A stretch of DNA of 64,000 bases from Leptolyngbya sp. NIES-3755 (GTDB lineage: Bacteria > Cyanobacteriota > Cyanobacteriia > Leptolyngbyales > Leptolyngbyaceae): positions 2,055,030 through 2,119,029 of the forward strand of contig AP017308.1 in assembly GCA_001548435.1 (NCBI GenBank), written 5' to 3'. Within the stretch, counting starts at the first letter, position 1. Every line of letters begins with the position of its first letter. Shown here piece by piece: positions 63,353 through 64,000 of the stretch. Under the pieces are notes generated by a model, which did not search any database, was not told the DNA's origin, and saw only the letters and a list, made by a program, of their open reading frames with translations. A program made the position numbers and the translations under genes.

Positions 63353-63937
63353 TCATCGTCCAGCCTTGAGAATCTGTTCGGCTGTAAGTTGCAAATTCGG
63401 GAAAGTGTGAGATGCGATCGGATCATTCCCACGAAAATCTCTCGATTGATAAGCTTCACCGTTTAAACTTAGCACCGTGACTACGGCTCGACCTGGATCA
63501 ATTCGCCAAAATTCAGGAATGCCCCGTGCTGCGTATTCTTGTGGCTTTTCGATGTAATCTCGATCGTAGTTCTTGTCACCCGGAGAAACAATTTCAATCA
63601 CCAATTCAGGCGTTGGCATTTCGTGAGTTACGCTCGATCGTTTCGCACCGTCTAACGCTGTTGCGCCTTCCTCATTCAGCACCATTAGATCTGGGAAACG
63701 ACTGGTCACAGAGCGGCTACTTACAAAAATCTCCGTTCCACGTCGAATCAAATAATGCGGTGTGAATTGCAAGAATACGGAGAAAAGAAACCCAGCAATT
63801 ACGACATTCAGATCACATTCAGGCGGCAATTCGATAATCTCCCCATCAACCAATTCATAGTGACCCTCTGGCAGTTCTGAGGAATCGAGCGCAGCATATT
63901 CTTCGAGTGTTCTGAATCGAGGTTTAGCTTGGGTCAT
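63353..63937 (-). CDS. Uma2 family protein (PD-(D/E)XK-like fold)
   Basis: This is a 194-residue Uma2 (DUF820) protein. The core is seen as LPEGHYELVDGEIIELPPE, SRFPDLMVLNE (Asp), PELVIEIVSPGDKNYD (Glu) and YIEKPQEYAARGIPEFWRIDP (Lys/Glu/Tyr region). The family is hugely expanded in cyanobacteria and resembles restriction nuclease folds, but cellular roles are not known. It ends 46 bases upstream of the HNH start on the same strand. Confidence 0.9.
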   Translation of the reverse strand: MTQAKPRFRTLEEYAALDSSELPEGHYELVDGEIIELPPECDLNVVIAGFLFSVFLQFTPHYLIRRGTEIFVSSRSVTSRFPDLMVLNEEGATALDGAKRSSVTHEMPTPELVIEIVSPGDKNYDRDYIEKPQEYAARGIPEFWRIDPGRAVVTVLSLNGEAYQSRDFRGNDPIASHTFPNLQLTAEQILKAGR

Positions 63938-64000
63938 GTGCGACTTTCCTACCCAGTTCTATGAACCATTATCGAACCATTCTACGAATTATCGTCCCGC

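Overview
The window is a chromosomal segment of a filamentous-type, non-marine cyanobacterium, Leptolyngbya-like by overall flavour. The HIP1 octamer GCGATCGC is scattered throughout. It carries oxygenic-phototroph genes (psbY, carboxysomal beta-carbonic anhydrase ccaA, the clock kinase sasA, a SyCRP1-type cAMP receptor) and many families restricted to cyanobacteria (TIGR02652, Ycf66-like, DUF2854, DUF3086, DUF3119, DUF3370, DUF4912, COP23). The rRNA operon has the cyanobacterial order 16S-tRNAIle-tRNAAla-23S-5S.

Layout. 1-8.3 kb: the start of an M50 protease, an AI-2E-type permease, an AAA ATPase, a VOC protein, a PIN toxin-antitoxin pair flanked by a direct repeat of the VOC gene start, TIGR02652, a gamma-carbonic anhydrase, psbY, a flavin reductase and a PRC-barrel protein. 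8.3-23.3 kb: rplU-rpmA, a pentapeptide protein, ispD, a GDSL-autotransporter, an oxidoreductase, a CPA2 antiporter, sasA, a 0.9 kb gap, an Npun_R1517-like small protein, tldD, a universal stress protein, a thioesterase, a thioredoxin-like protein, DUF2854 and ssb. 24.1-29.5 kb: the rRNA operon on the minus strand with a consensus promoter. 29.5-37.2 kb: PlsC acyltransferase, DUF3370, a secreted MORN protein, then an AT-richer accessory stretch (PD-(D/E)XK-like protein, ATP-grasp protein, anchored beta-rich protein) seeded with AGACT-N7-AGTCT dyads, and an HpnP-like radical SAM enzyme. 37.3-49.6 kb: hflX, a short-chain dehydrogenase with a coupled leader peptide, a methyltransferase, a SyCRP1-like regulator, a sugar transferase, a MITE-like palindrome, pgsA converging on plsY, DUF3086, DUF3119 and two secreted proteins (one COP23). 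49.6-64 kb: a PAS histidine kinase, a 1214-residue PstS-like/DUF4912 fusion followed directly by ccaA and ogt, then the minus-strand run leuS, two HicB-like genes and a ureohydrolase, an SLH protein, a GlmS isomerase-only protein overlapping an HNH gene, and a Uma2 protein.

Most of the window is ordinary core chromosome. The strongest unusual signals are: the toxin-antitoxin cassette whose flanks look like gene-start reconstitution after integration (3576-4357); the cluster of identical-geometry dyads at 32.5-35.4 kb; the periodic Gly/Ala hydrophobic segments in the PstS/DUF4912 fusion; the stand-alone GlmS isomerase half; and the tandem toxin-less HicB genes between leuS and a ureohydrolase gene. 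No complete CRISPR array, prophage, IS element or recognisable biosynthetic cluster is visible.
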